DNA of 54,046 nt from Oscillospiraceae bacterium (GTDB taxonomy: Bacteria > Bacillota > Clostridia > Oscillospirales > Ruminococcaceae): the NCBI GenBank assembly GCA_900768125.1, contig CAAGBS010000063.1, positions 1 through 54,046 on the forward strand. Direction: 5' to 3'. This document shows positions 42,047 through 51,900 of the stretch, in pieces (within the stretch, counting starts at the first letter, position 1; each line of letters starts with the position of its first letter). Below the pieces are notes generated by a model. That model saw nothing but the letters and a program-made list of their open reading frames with translations, was not told the DNA's origin and ran no database searches. Made by a program: the position numbers and the translations under genes.

Positions 42047-42442
42047 ATGAAAATGAATGAAAAAATCGAGATAATGCTCAACAGAAACAGAATAAAGAAG
42101 ACTGATTTCGCACACAGCATAGGAATAACATACCGCGCGTTCGCTAACTATATGAATGGTTCAAGAAATCCGCGCCCAGATACCCTTAATAAAATTGCTC
42201 AGCAGCTGAAGCTCACCCCCGAATTCCTGAAAGACGACCAGCAGGATCTGGAACTTACAATAGAGGAGCAGTTTATCCACAGAGTATGCGCAAGCGACGC
42301 TGACAAGGCTCAGGCGGCTCAGTTCCTGGCTCAGTCGCGCGGACTATTCGCGGGCAACACGCTGAATCCCGATGATAAGGAGAGACTGATGAAGTGCCTT
42401 CTGGAGATCTACGAGGATTCCCGCAAGAACCCCGAAGAATGA
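42047..42442 (+). CDS. XRE-family transcriptional regulator (ImmR-like)
   Basis: A 131-aa protein with an N-terminal Cro/C1 helix-turn-helix (about 8-62: RIKKTDFAHSIGITYRAFANYM and the following recognition turn NPRPDTLNKIAQQL). The acidic C-terminal part may be the cleavage or dimerisation region. The next gene encodes an ImmA/IrrE-type protease overlapping by four bases, the arrangement of ImmR-ImmA pairs in which the protease relieves repression under stress. No adjacent phage genes are present, so it may be a domesticated module. Confidence 0.85.
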   Translation: MKMNEKIEIMLNRNRIKKTDFAHSIGITYRAFANYMNGSRNPRPDTLNKIAQQLKLTPEFLKDDQQDLELTIEEQFIHRVCASDADKAQAAQFLAQSRGLFAGNTLNPDDKERLMKCLLEIYEDSRKNPEE

Positions 42443-42936
42443 TGAATCTCATCATAAGTCTTGCGGAGCAGCTGCGCGACGAATACGGGGGAAAGGACAT
42501 TTTCGAGACCGCCGAAAATTCCGGAGCAGCGGTTTGGTTTCGGGAACTTGGTTCTCTGAAAGGCTTCTATCTGTTCGAAAACAACCGGCGCTACATTATT
42601 ATCAATAAAGCACTGGACAAGATGTACCGGCAGACGGTCTGCGCTCACGAGTTCGGACACGATATGCTTCACCGCGAACTTTCTGCGGGCGGCATACGCG
42701 AAAACTCGCTTTTTCTGTCCACAAACAAGACGGAGCGCGAGGCTAATCTTTTCGCTGCCGAAATGCTGCTGACCGACAAGGAGACCTTGTCAATAATGGA
42801 CTACGCCACCACGGCTGACGAAGCCGCTTATGAACTCGGCGTGCTTCCGCAGATATTGTCCCTGAAACTGGAGATACTGAACTACAAGGGCTACAGCTTT
42901 AACATTGCCGACACGGCAAGCGATTTTCTAAAGTAA
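42439..42936 (+). CDS. ImmA/IrrE-family metallopeptidase
   Basis: A 165-aa zinc peptidase. CAHEFGHDMLH contains the HExxH-type motif (HEFGH), and the third ligand is in TEREANLFAAEMLL, where the first Glu is the usual EANLFA signature. The ATG at 42439 overlaps the upstream regulator's stop; ATG 42442 is equally possible. It probably cleaves the XRE repressor encoded just upstream. Confidence 0.9.
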   Translation: MMNLIISLAEQLRDEYGGKDIFETAENSGAAVWFRELGSLKGFYLFENNRRYIIINKALDKMYRQTVCAHEFGHDMLHRELSAGGIRENSLFLSTNKTEREANLFAAEMLLTDKETLSIMDYATTADEAAYELGVLPQILSLKLEILNYKGYSFNIADTASDFLK

Positions 42937-42950
42937 AGGAACGACCATAA

Positions 42951-43976
42951 TTGGATATATTGAATACTCTCAGACAGCTAACGGAAACAACGGGCGTTTC
43001 CGGTGCTGAATCCGCAGCTTCGCAGGCTGCGCTTGAAATGCTCGGGAAGTACGCTCCTGACGCGCAGATAGACCACCGGGGCAACGTGACGGCGATAATC
43101 CCCTCGGGGAATCCCTCTGCAAAAAGGCTCATGCTCGACGCCCACATCGACCAGATAGGATTCATCGTTTCGTATATCGACAACGACGGATTTCTCAGAG
43201 TGGGTGCCTGCGGCGGTCCCGACCTCAGGATAGCGCTTGCACAGAGCGTTACAGTGCACGGCGTTGAAGATATCAGGGGAGTGGTGTCAACGCTCCCGCC
43301 GCACGTTTCGTCCGACCACTCGAAAGCACCGGAAATCGGAGATATTTCAATCGACATCGGCTTGACGCGCGAAGAAGCTGAGAAGCTTGTCCCGCTGGGC
43401 AGCCGCGTTACTATTGATTCCAGTTTCCGCGAGCTTTCAGACGGGACAGTCTCATCACCCTCAGTGGACGACCGCAGCGGAGTCTGCGCGATACTCTGCG
43501 CGCTCGAAATGCTCCGCGGAAAGAAGCCGGGATACGACCTCGCCATTTGCTTTTCAGCGCAGGAGGAGACCGGCGAGCGCGGTGTAAAGGGCGCTGCATT
43601 CCGGCTGGAGCCTGACGAGGCGATAGCGGTGGACGTGTCCTTTGGAAGAACCCCCGACAGCACGCCGCACGAGACCGCAGAGTTAGGCAGCGGCGTCATG
43701 ATAGGATATTCCGCGGCGCTTGACCGGGAAATGTCCGACAGACTGAAAAAAATCGCTGCTGAGCGCGGCATTCCGCACACGATAGAAGTAATGCCGTCCT
43801 CCACCGGAACCAACGCTGACAGCATTGCGGTGAGCCGCTCAGGCGTGAAATGCTGCACGCTTTCGATACCGATACGATATATGCACACGCCCATTGAAAC
43901 AGTAAGACTGTGCGACATCGAAAACACCGCAAGGCTCATTTGCGAATACGTTGCGGGAGGTGACTGCAATGACTGA
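42951..43976 (+). CDS. M42-family metallopeptidase, copy 1
   Basis: A 341-aa aminopeptidase of the M42 glutamyl-aminopeptidase/TET type. DAHIDQIGF, VDDRSGVCAI and FSAQEETGERG carry the two-metal ligands and the catalytic Glu. It starts at TTG with AAAGGA upstream. It overlaps the next peptidase by eight bases. Cytoplasmic peptide trimming is the likely role. Confidence 0.92.
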   Translation: MDILNTLRQLTETTGVSGAESAASQAALEMLGKYAPDAQIDHRGNVTAIIPSGNPSAKRLMLDAHIDQIGFIVSYIDNDGFLRVGACGGPDLRIALAQSVTVHGVEDIRGVVSTLPPHVSSDHSKAPEIGDISIDIGLTREEAEKLVPLGSRVTIDSSFRELSDGTVSSPSVDDRSGVCAILCALEMLRGKKPGYDLAICFSAQEETGERGVKGAAFRLEPDEAIAVDVSFGRTPDSTPHETAELGSGVMIGYSAALDREMSDRLKKIAAERGIPHTIEVMPSSTGTNADSIAVSRSGVKCCTLSIPIRYMHTPIETVRLCDIENTARLICEYVAGGDCND

Positions 43977-44982
43977 CAGACTGTTTGAAATATGCTCCGT
44001 TGACGGCACGTCCGGGGACGAAAGTGCAGTACGCGATTACATTTTAGCACACATTGCTCCTGACGAAATGAAAATTGATAACCTCGGGAATCTTCTGGCA
44101 TTCAAAAAGGGCAGAAAGACCCCAAAGAATAAAATCATGTTTGCGGCGCATATGGACGAAGTCGGATTCATGGTGACCGACGTGACTTCGGACGGATTCC
44201 TGCGGTTCGGTGCAGTCGGCGGTATCGACCCGCGCGTTGTCATCGGGCGTGCAGTTCGTTTCAAAAACGGAACGCGCGGCGTGATAGGCACGAAAGCAGT
44301 CCACCAGCAGAGCGCGGACGAGCGCAAAAAAGCGCCGGATTTCGACGGTCTGCTTATCGACATAGGCGCTGCAAACGCGGACGAAGCCGCAAAGCACGTT
44401 TCACGAGGGGACTGCGCCGTGTTCGATTCCGACAGCTTCCGCTTCGGGAACGGATTCGTAAAGAGCAAGGCAATAGACGACCGCGCAGGCTGCCTTATCA
44501 TGATGGATATGATAAACGGCGACCCTGAGTACGACGCGTGGTATGCATTCACGGTGCAGGAGGAGATAGGCACACGCGGTGCAAAGGCTGCGGCGTTCTC
44601 CATTGCACCTGACATCGCAGTCGTCCTCGAGACCACGACTGCATGCGACATTGCGGACACCACCGGCGCAAAGCGCGTCTGCGAGCTGGGAAAGGGCTGC
44701 GTTGTTTCCTTTATGGACAGAGCCACCATCTACGACCGGGAACTCTACCAGCTGGCGCGGAGCGAGGCTGACAGGCTGGGCATTCCGAACCAGACAAAAA
44801 CGCTGATTGCAGGCGGAAACGACAGCGGCGCTATCCATGTGAGCCGCGGCGGGATACGCACCTGCGCATTATCCGTTCCCTGCAGATATCTTCACTCGCC
44901 CGCCTGCGTCATCAGGGAAAGCGACATGGAAGCCACCGCAAGGCTTGCATATGCAGTCCTGCCACTGTTTGCCGAACTGTGA
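43969..44982 (+). CDS. M42-family metallopeptidase, copy 2
   Basis: A 337-aa paralog of the preceding gene. AAHMDEVGFMV, AIDDRAGC and VQEEIGTRG hold the two-metal centre and catalytic Glu. The ATG at 43969 is chosen for GGGAGG upstream. The copies are diverged, so they may assemble as hetero-complexes or have different substrates. This is inference. Confidence 0.92.
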   Translation: MTDRLFEICSVDGTSGDESAVRDYILAHIAPDEMKIDNLGNLLAFKKGRKTPKNKIMFAAHMDEVGFMVTDVTSDGFLRFGAVGGIDPRVVIGRAVRFKNGTRGVIGTKAVHQQSADERKKAPDFDGLLIDIGAANADEAAKHVSRGDCAVFDSDSFRFGNGFVKSKAIDDRAGCLIMMDMINGDPEYDAWYAFTVQEEIGTRGAKAAAFSIAPDIAVVLETTTACDIADTTGAKRVCELGKGCVVSFMDRATIYDRELYQLARSEADRLGIPNQTKTLIAGGNDSGAIHVSRGGIRTCALSVPCRYLHSPACVIRESDMEATARLAYAVLPLFAEL

Positions 44983-45680
44983 CCGAAAGAATATACAGCG
45001 GGGAACAGTTCAGTCTGCTTCCACAGCACGGAGTTGAAGCGCAGAAAATACGCGCGCTGTTCCTGGCCTACGGGACGGGCTATGATTTCTGCAGGTTTTT
45101 CCGGCAGGGGAGTACTTACCTGGCGGCTCTTGACGGCTCGTTCGTGATATGCGCACAGCCGGAGACCGACTGGCAGGAGATCGCGGAGTTCATTTCAATG
45201 CACGGATTTACCGATATATTCTGTTCTCAGGATTCAGCGGAGCGGCTGAAAAAGCTGCTGAACGCACAGTTCACCGATGTAGCATTGATGGAGCGGTCTG
45301 CTGAACGCTCTGAGGTCGTTCGGCTGCCGGAATGCACGCCGTCTCAGGCGTGGGATATAATCTCAACGCGCTTTGATATTGAGTTTGAGCCGTGGTACCT
45401 GGATATGTCACACAGGGTAAGGCACGGAATATCGAAATGCATTTCAGACGGGAAAGCCGCCCTTGTGGTTCAGCACTCGATAAACGGCGAGACTATGCTG
45501 TCGCAGGTCGCTGTGTTGGAAGAATACGAGCACACGGGGAGAGCGCGAAGCATTATCAATGCAGTCTGCAATGCGTATGGCAGTACTATCCAGGTCATAT
45601 GCGAGGAGAAACTGACCGCTTTCTATGAGAAATGCGGATTCAGGCGTTCCGGAATCATGACTGCTGCGGTAAGGAATTAA
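44979..45680 (+). CDS. GNAT-like N-acetyltransferase
   Basis: A 233-aa protein. The C-terminal half (about 150-225) resembles a GNAT fold: SQVAVLEEYEHTGRARSII holds the pyrophosphate-binding loop and YEKCGFRRSG is the typical end of the domain. The N-terminal half is unassigned. It starts at GTG with the stop of the second peptidase overlapping (GTGA). The substrate is unknown. It is the last gene before a terminator. Confidence 0.7.
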   Translation: MTERIYSGEQFSLLPQHGVEAQKIRALFLAYGTGYDFCRFFRQGSTYLAALDGSFVICAQPETDWQEIAEFISMHGFTDIFCSQDSAERLKKLLNAQFTDVALMERSAERSEVVRLPECTPSQAWDIISTRFDIEFEPWYLDMSHRVRHGISKCISDGKAALVVQHSINGETMLSQVAVLEEYEHTGRARSIINAVCNAYGSTIQVICEEKLTAFYEKCGFRRSGIMTAAVRN

Positions 45681-45684
45681 TTAG

Positions 45685-45712
45685 AACTGCGTCTTTCAGG
45701 GCGCAGTTTTTT
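45685..45712 (+). terminator. Terminator after the M42/GNAT operon
   Basis: AACTGCG/CGCAGTT with a 10-base loop is followed by TTTT (45709-45712). Confidence 0.8.
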
Positions 45713-45713
45713 G

Positions 45714-45742
45714 TTGACATTGCGTAACGGCTGATGTATAAT
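45714..45742 (+). promoter_or_regulatory. Promoter of the SHOCT gene
   Basis: TTGACA (45714-45719), a 17-base spacer and TATAAT (45737-45742) precede the gene by 26 bases, and AAGGAGGT follows. Confidence 0.8.
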
Positions 45743-45767
45743 AGTATTACAAAAAGGAGGTAATGGC

Positions 45768-46496
45768 ATGGAATTTCTGAAATTTCTCGGCGTTCTGGCA
45801 ATAATGTTAGCCGCTGGTGCTGTGATCGGAGTAATATATGCTATAGCGAGTGCAGTAAAAGAATCCAGGGAGAAAGAAAAAGCGCGCAGGCAGCTGTTCG
45901 GAGTTGGGTCTGCCGACGTTGACTACCACCCGGATTTCACGGTTGATAATATCCTGTCGATCGACCACAATTCAAGAAAAATACGCCCGGAATGCTATCC
46001 CGGCTGTATGACGTTTTCATTCAGCGATATAATTTCAGTCTACCTAGTTGACGATATCTCCTACTATTCCACAACATGGAATCACGGAACTACCGCAAAC
46101 ACCATCATAGGCGGAATGCTGGCGGGGGAGATAGGTGCGATAGCCGGAGCCACGAGTGGTACGCAGATAACCACGACCAACAGTAACCGAAACGGCTGGA
46201 TACTCATCATCAACACTACCGTGCTTCATCACAAAAGGCTGGAAATCAAGCTGCCCGTGTACGGCAAATACATGATTACCGACCGGGGGACCAGAAAAAG
46301 TTATTCATCTCGGAACACAGCGGAGAAAATCAAGTTCCAGCTTGAAGAACTGGACAGCATACTGCACAGCGTTCCTCAGCCGGTCAAAGCGACCGATGAC
46401 ATAGCGTTGATACGGAAATACAAACAGCTTTACGATGAGGGCATTCTCACAGAAGAGGAATTTACGGCGAAGAAAAAGAAAATTCTCGGCATATAA
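45768..46496 (+). CDS. SHOCT-domain membrane-anchored protein
   Basis: A 242-aa protein with an N-terminal membrane segment (about residues 4-27) and a C-terminal SHOCT motif (IRKYKQLYDEGILTEEEF, about 214-231), a short domain that probably mediates oligomerisation. The middle has a glycine-rich stretch (IIGGMLAGEIGAIAGATSG) that may be a second hydrophobic segment. No catalytic motif is seen. Function unknown. Confidence 0.82.
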   Translation: MEFLKFLGVLAIMLAAGAVIGVIYAIASAVKESREKEKARRQLFGVGSADVDYHPDFTVDNILSIDHNSRKIRPECYPGCMTFSFSDIISVYLVDDISYYSTTWNHGTTANTIIGGMLAGEIGAIAGATSGTQITTTNSNRNGWILIINTTVLHHKRLEIKLPVYGKYMITDRGTRKSYSSRNTAEKIKFQLEELDSILHSVPQPVKATDDIALIRKYKQLYDEGILTEEEFTAKKKKILGI

Positions 46497-46515
46497 AATA
46501 ACGGGGAGGCTTTGT

Positions 46516-46599
46516 ATGAAGCGCCGCCCGGAACCGGAGCGGCTGTGTATCGTGTTGTTAAGTGCCGTTAAGGGAGATTTAACGTCAATGGCGCACTAA
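46516..46599 (+). CDS. Possible 27-aa small protein
   Basis: An ATG follows GGGGAGG by seven bases and gives a 27-residue frame (starts MKRRPEPERL) ending at TAA. It lies 20 bases after the SHOCT gene. A good ribosome site is the only support, so it may be accidental. Confidence 0.25.
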   Translation: MKRRPEPERLCIVLLSAVKGDLTSMAH

Positions 46600-46630
46600 T
46601 AGCGCACTATCGGGATTTTTCCCGTATAAA

Positions 46631-46677
46631 ACGAAAACCGCTTTGCAAGCCTTATTCGGCATTACAAAGCGGTTTTC
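46631..46677. terminator. Terminator of the tRNA-Pro transcript
   Basis: AAAACCGCTTTG/CAAAGCGGTTTT (12-bp perfect stem) with a loop of about 20 bases lies just after the tRNA on the minus strand, and it can work in both directions. Confidence 0.75.
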
Positions 46678-46680
46678 TGC

Positions 46681-46756
46681 TGGTCGGAGTGACAGGATTC
46701 GAACCTGCGGCCTCAACATCCCAAATGTCGCGCGCTACCAACTGCGCTACACCCCG
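46681..46756 (-). tRNA. tRNA-Pro (anticodon TGG)
   Basis: The 76-base gene folds as a cloverleaf. The acceptor CGGGGTG pairs with CACTCCG, the anticodon loop is TTTGGGA, the T-arm contains GGTTCGAATCC, and the CCA end is encoded. The minus-strand orientation fits the terminator at 46631-46677. Confidence 0.95.
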
Positions 46757-46819
46757 ATGACTTAGATATTTTATCACATTTCTTCGGATTTGTCAAGTAT
46801 AAAAATCTATAAATATGTA

Positions 46820-46848
46820 TTGACATTTTACATTTTTTGAGTTAAAAT
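46820..46848 (+). promoter_or_regulatory. Promoter of the SPFH/zinc-ribbon gene
   Basis: TTGACA (46820-46825), a 17-base spacer and TAAAAT (46843-46848) precede the ATG by about 45 bases. Confidence 0.75.
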
Positions 46849-46892
46849 ATATATAACAAGAAAATGCACCTGTGTATGAAAGGAGTTACATT

Positions 46893-48227
46893 ATGGGCTT
46901 AATTAAAGCGGCAATAAATGCAGTAGCTGGTAATCTTGCAGATCAGTATAAGGAATACATATACTGCGAAGCACTCTCCAACGATATTCTCGCAGCTAAG
47001 GGACACAAGCGCGTTGGCTCGCGCGGCACCAATAAGGGCGATGATAATGTTATAACTGATGGCTCTGCAATAGCAGTAAACGAGGGTCAGTGCGCCCTTA
47101 TCGTTGTTGACGGCAAGGTTTCCGAAGTCGCGGCTGAAGCAGGCGTATTTGAGTTCAAGTCCGCTGTATCCCCATCCATCTTCTCCGGAAATCTCGGTGA
47201 CGGCATAATGAATTCAATAAAGGACATCGGCTCCCGTATCACTTACGGCGGTCAGGCGGGTCACGACCAGCGCGTATATTATGTCAACATCAAGGAAGTA
47301 ATGGGCAACCGCTATGGCACGGTCAATCCTATCCCGTTCCGCGTTGTTGACAACAATATCGGTCTTGACGTTGACGTATCTCTCCGCTGCAACGGCGAGT
47401 ATTCTTACCGCATAACCAACCCGGTTCTGTTCTATACTAACGTGTGCGGAAACTTCGGCGAGACTTTCAACCGCTCGAATATCGACAGCATGTTAAAGGC
47501 TGAGGTCATCACAGCACTCCAGCCCGCACTCGGAAAGATCTCAGAGCAGGGCGTAAGACCCAGCATGCTCCCGAGCAAGGCTGTCGAGATCTCCGACGCG
47601 CTCAACGAAGCACTCACCGAAAAGTGGGGCAAGCTTCGCGGTATGGTAGTCTCCTCCTTTGCGATGAATCCTCCTACGCTTCCCAAGGAAGATCAGGAGA
47701 TGATAACCAACCTCCAGCGCACTGCCGTTATGCGTAATCCTAACATGGCTGCCGCAACCCTCGTTGACGCTCAGGCAAATGCAATGAAGACCGCCGCAGG
47801 AAATCAGGGCGGCGCAATGATGGGTTTCATGGGAATGAATATGGCTCAGCAGCAGGGTGGATTCAATGCACAGAATCTTTATCAGATGGGCGCACAGCAG
47901 CAGGCTCAGCAGCCTGCTCAGCAGAATCCTCAGCCTGCGCAGTCCGCTCCCGCTCAGGGAAGCTGGACCTGCGAGTGCGGAACTTCCAATACCGGAAAAT
48001 TCTGCGCAAACTGCGGCAAGCCCAAGCCCGCACAGGCAGACGGCTGGTCTTGTTCCTGCGGAACTGTGAATAAAGGCAAGTTCTGCCAGAACTGCGGAAA
48101 GCCCAGACCCTCCGGCGCTCCGATTTACCGCTGCGATAAGTGCGGCTGGCAGCCTGAAGATCCCGCTCATCCGCCCAAGTTCTGCCCCGAGTGCGGCGAT
48201 CCGTTTGATGCAAACGATCTTGTTTGA
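46893..48227 (+). CDS. SPFH-domain protein with C-terminal zinc ribbons (YdjI-like)
   Basis: A 444-aa protein. The N-terminal 290 residues form an SPFH/band-7-like virion-core-type domain (for example VNIKEVMGNRYGTVNPIPFR). A Gln/Ala-rich low-complexity linker (about 320-360) follows, then three Cys4 zinc ribbons: CECGTSNTGKFCANCG, CSCGTVNKGKFCQNCG and CDKCG...CPECG. The layout is that of Bacillus YdjI-type proteins, which are thought to act at the membrane. The ATG at 46893 is chosen for AAAGGAG. Its function here is not established. Confidence 0.88.
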   Translation: MGLIKAAINAVAGNLADQYKEYIYCEALSNDILAAKGHKRVGSRGTNKGDDNVITDGSAIAVNEGQCALIVVDGKVSEVAAEAGVFEFKSAVSPSIFSGNLGDGIMNSIKDIGSRITYGGQAGHDQRVYYVNIKEVMGNRYGTVNPIPFRVVDNNIGLDVDVSLRCNGEYSYRITNPVLFYTNVCGNFGETFNRSNIDSMLKAEVITALQPALGKISEQGVRPSMLPSKAVEISDALNEALTEKWGKLRGMVVSSFAMNPPTLPKEDQEMITNLQRTAVMRNPNMAAATLVDAQANAMKTAAGNQGGAMMGFMGMNMAQQQGGFNAQNLYQMGAQQQAQQPAQQNPQPAQSAPAQGSWTCECGTSNTGKFCANCGKPKPAQADGWSCSCGTVNKGKFCQNCGKPRPSGAPIYRCDKCGWQPEDPAHPPKFCPECGDPFDANDLV

Positions 48228-48251
48228 TCATTGCTTATAACAGCACATTTT

Positions 48252-48280
48252 ACCACTCGCAGTGATCTGCGGGTGGTCTT
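48252..48280 (+). terminator. Hairpin after the SPFH gene
   Basis: ACCACTCGCAG/CTGCGGGTGGT forms an 11-bp stem with one G-T pair and a TGAT loop. The following T-run is weak. Confidence 0.6.
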
Positions 48281-48319
48281 TGTGCGTTTATTTATAATTA
48301 CCCGAAAGGCTTATATGTT

Positions 48320-48949
48320 ATGTCAATAGCAGATATTTTCAAAAAGCTGGAATCTGACCGCACAGCCGCTCCCCAGGGCGCAGTAGAGTATATAATCTGC
48401 GGTCTTGGTAACCCCGGCACGCAGTACGAGGGCACCCGCCATAATATAGGATTCATGACGATAGACACTCTCTGCGATAAGTACCAGCTGGAATGCAAAA
48501 AGCTTCGCTTCAAGTCGCTGACCTGTGACGCGATGATATCCGGAAAGCGGTGCCTTATCATGAAGCCCACCACTTTTATGAACAACAGCGGCGAGGCGGT
48601 CACGGAAGCCATGCAGTTCTACAAGATACCTCCGGAGCACACCATAATCGTATTTGACGATATTTCACTTGAACCAGGAAAGCTACGCATTCGCAGAAAA
48701 GGGAGCGACGGCGGCCATAACGGAATAAAAAGCATAATCTATCTTTCAGGCTCGGATATGTTCCCGCGGATCAAGATGGGCGTAGGTGCCAAGCCGCACC
48801 CGGATTACAACCTCGCAGACTGGGTGCTCGGTCACTTTAAAAAGGAGCAGGCAGAGGTGCTGGAATCCGCAATGAACAATGCGGTAAGTTCAATTGAACT
48901 GATGGTAGACGGAAAGACCACTGAAGCAATGAATAAATTCAATTCCTGA
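48320..48949 (+). CDS. pth: Peptidyl-tRNA hydrolase
   Basis: A 209-aa enzyme that releases tRNA from stalled peptidyl-tRNA. GLGNPGTQYEGTRHNIGF (with the catalytic His and Asn), KPTTFMNNSGEAV, FDDISLEPGKLR, and GGHNGIKSI are the full set of family signatures. An N-terminal extension of about 20 residues precedes the core. It lies 10 bases before mfd, a common pairing in Firmicutes. Confidence 0.96.
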   Translation: MSIADIFKKLESDRTAAPQGAVEYIICGLGNPGTQYEGTRHNIGFMTIDTLCDKYQLECKKLRFKSLTCDAMISGKRCLIMKPTTFMNNSGEAVTEAMQFYKIPPEHTIIVFDDISLEPGKLRIRRKGSDGGHNGIKSIIYLSGSDMFPRIKMGVGAKPHPDYNLADWVLGHFKKEQAEVLESAMNNAVSSIELMVDGKTTEAMNKFNS

Positions 48950-48959
48950 GGATACAACG

Positions 48960-51900
48960 ATGGATTTTTTTGTTAACGCAGCCCGGCAGATACCCGAATT
49001 TAAAAAGCTAAGCAAATATCTGGACAGCCATGAGAAGCTTCCCGCGCTTGTGACTGGTGTATCGCATATCCACAAGGCTCATATTATCGGCGCTCTGCTG
49101 CAGAGAGAGGATGTTTGTCCCGCGCTGGTGGTTGCCGAGAGTGAAGCCGAAGCGCAGCGGCTGACCGTTGACATCAACGCCATGTACGGCAGCGGTACTG
49201 CCATGCTCTATCCTGCCAAGGAGCTTTTGCTCGGAGACTTCGAAGCGGCTTCGCGGGAATACGAGCACAAGAGGATATTCGCGCTCTCGGCTATGCTCGA
49301 CAATTCCTGCAAAGCGGTTCTGTGTTCGCCGGAAGCAGCCGCTCAGCTTACTATCCCGCCCGAGGAGCTGAGAACCCGTACGATAACGCTTTCCTGCGAC
49401 ATGGAGATATCACAGGAGGATATAGTCAAGCGGCTTATCGCGGCCGGCTACTCGCGCTGTGACCTTATCGAGGGTGCCGGTCAGTTTTCAGTGCGCGGCG
49501 GTATTGTTGATATTTTCCCGCCGAGCAGCTCGTCCCCCTGCCGTATTGAACTATGGGGCGACACTATAGACAGTATCTCAAACTTCGACCTTGAAACGCA
49601 GCGACGCACCGAGCCGCTCTCCGAGGTCAGAATATCGCCGGCCGGAGAGGTGCTTTTCGACTCTGCGGAAGAACTCTCCGAGCGGATAGAGTCGCTTTCG
49701 AAGAAGCTTCGCGGAAAGAACGCCGATGGAGTCCGCGAGCGGCTCAGCGCGGATATCCAGAAGCTCAGCGAAGGCGTGAATCTGTCCAGCGTTGATAAGT
49801 ATTTCCCGCTGTGCTATTCCGACGAAGCTACCGTTTTCGATTACGCCAGGGCTGTCTTCGTCTGCGAAAATGTATCCGCAAAGGAAAGCTTCCGTGCAGT
49901 CGCTCTACAGCACACCGAAGACCTGAAAATACTCACCGAGGAAAAGAAACTCTGCAAAGGACTCGACCGCTTCATGCTGACAAAAAGCGAACTGTACTCG
50001 TTGCTTGAAGCCAGGGCTTCCGTATATTTCGACACATTTATACGCGGCGGCGGAATGGAACTGGGGTTAATGCTTGACGTGCAGAGCGCAGTCCAGACTT
50101 CCCCCTGGAGCGGTGAGCATGCAGTGCTTCGCTCCGAACTCGATAATTACCTCGGCATGAAATATGCCTGCCTGATTTTTTCGGGAACGGAAAAGGGAGC
50201 GCGCACGCTTGCTTCCGACCTGGAGGAGGACGGCTACAAGGTAGACTATTCCTCGTCCCCTGCCGAGCCGATGCCCGGAAAAATCATAGTTACCCCAGGC
50301 ACGCTCAGCGCGGGAATAGAGTACCCAGTGACTAAACTTGCGGTATTCACGCACACGGCAGTACATTCAGACAGGAAACGCCCACCGAAGAAGAAAAAGG
50401 GCGAGGAGATACGCTCGCTTACCGATATCTCCATCGGCGACCTTGTGGTGCATTATTCCTACGGTATCGGCGTTTTCGAGGGAGTCCACAAGATAGAGAC
50501 GGACGGTGTTGCCAAGGACTACATCAAGATACGCTACGCCGGTTCGGACGTGCTCCATATTCCGGTAACGCAGCTTGACCTTGTTTCGCGATATATAGGT
50601 TCCGCGGACGCAAGCACCATCAAGCTGAACAGGCTCAATTCCGACCAGTGGCAAAAATCCAAGGCTAAAGCGAAGGCCGCTGCAAAGGAGATGGCTTCCG
50701 AACTTATCGAACTTTATTCCCGCAGAATGAAAAGCAAGGGCTACGAGTTCCCGCAGGACGATTCACTGCAGGAGGACTTCGAAGCGCACTTCAACTATAT
50801 CGAGACCAATTCCCAGCTGAGGTGCGTTGACGAGATAAAGGCGGATATGATGAAGCCGGTCCCCATGGAGCGGCTTCTGTGCGGCGACGTTGGTTTCGGA
50901 AAAACAGAGGTCGCTCTCCGCGCCGCGTTCAAGTGTGCCGAGAACGGAAAACAGTGCGCTATCCTCGTACCCACTACCGTACTTGCGTGGCAGCATTTTC
51001 AGACCTGCTGCAACCGCATGGAGGGCTTCCCGATAAACATCGCTCTGCTTTCCCGCCACAAAACGCCCGCAGAGCAGCGGGAGATACTCCGCAGGCTGAA
51101 AAACGGCAGCATTGATATCCTGATAGGAACTCACAGGATCATTCAGAACGATATCAAATTCAAGGATCTCGGACTTGTCATCATTGATGAGGAGCAGCGC
51201 TTTGGAGTTGCGCACAAGGAAAAATTCAAGGAAATGTTCGCGGGCGTGGACGTACTCACCCTTTCCGCAACGCCCATCCCCCGCACACTGAACATGGCGA
51301 TGAGCGGTATACGCGATATGAGCGTCATAGACGAGCCGCCGCAGGACAGACAGCCTATAACCACCTATGTCCTGGAGCATGACTGGGGAGTTGTCGAGCA
51401 GGCTATCCGTAAGGAGCTTCGCCGAAGCGGTCAGGTATACTATATCCACAACCGGATAGATTCTATTTACGGCTGCGCTGATAAGATACGCTCGCTTATT
51501 CCGGAAGCCAGGGTCGGTGTTGCCCACGGAAAGATGTCCGAGGAGCAGATGCTGGAGATATGGCGGCAGCTGCTGGACGGCGGTCTTGACGTTCTCGTCT
51601 GCACAACGATAATTGAGACCGGAGTTGACGTGCCGAACGTAAACACCCTGATAATCGAAAACGCCGACTACATGGGACTGGCTCAGCTTCACCAGCTGCG
51701 CGGGCGCGTAGGACGTACCAACAAGCGCGCGTATGCCTACTTCACGTTCCAGCGCGGAAAGGTACTGTCCGAGATATCGCAGAAGCGGCTTGACGCTATC
51801 CGGGAATTTACCCAGTTTGGCAGCGGCTTCCGTATCGCAATGCGCGACCTGGAGATAAGGGGCGCGGGAAGCATACTCGGCGCAAGCCAGTCCGGGCACC

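Noticed and set aside
46500..46630. Remnant of an integrase gene next to tRNA-Pro
   Set aside because: No integrase motif is found in any frame and no duplicated tRNA end is present.
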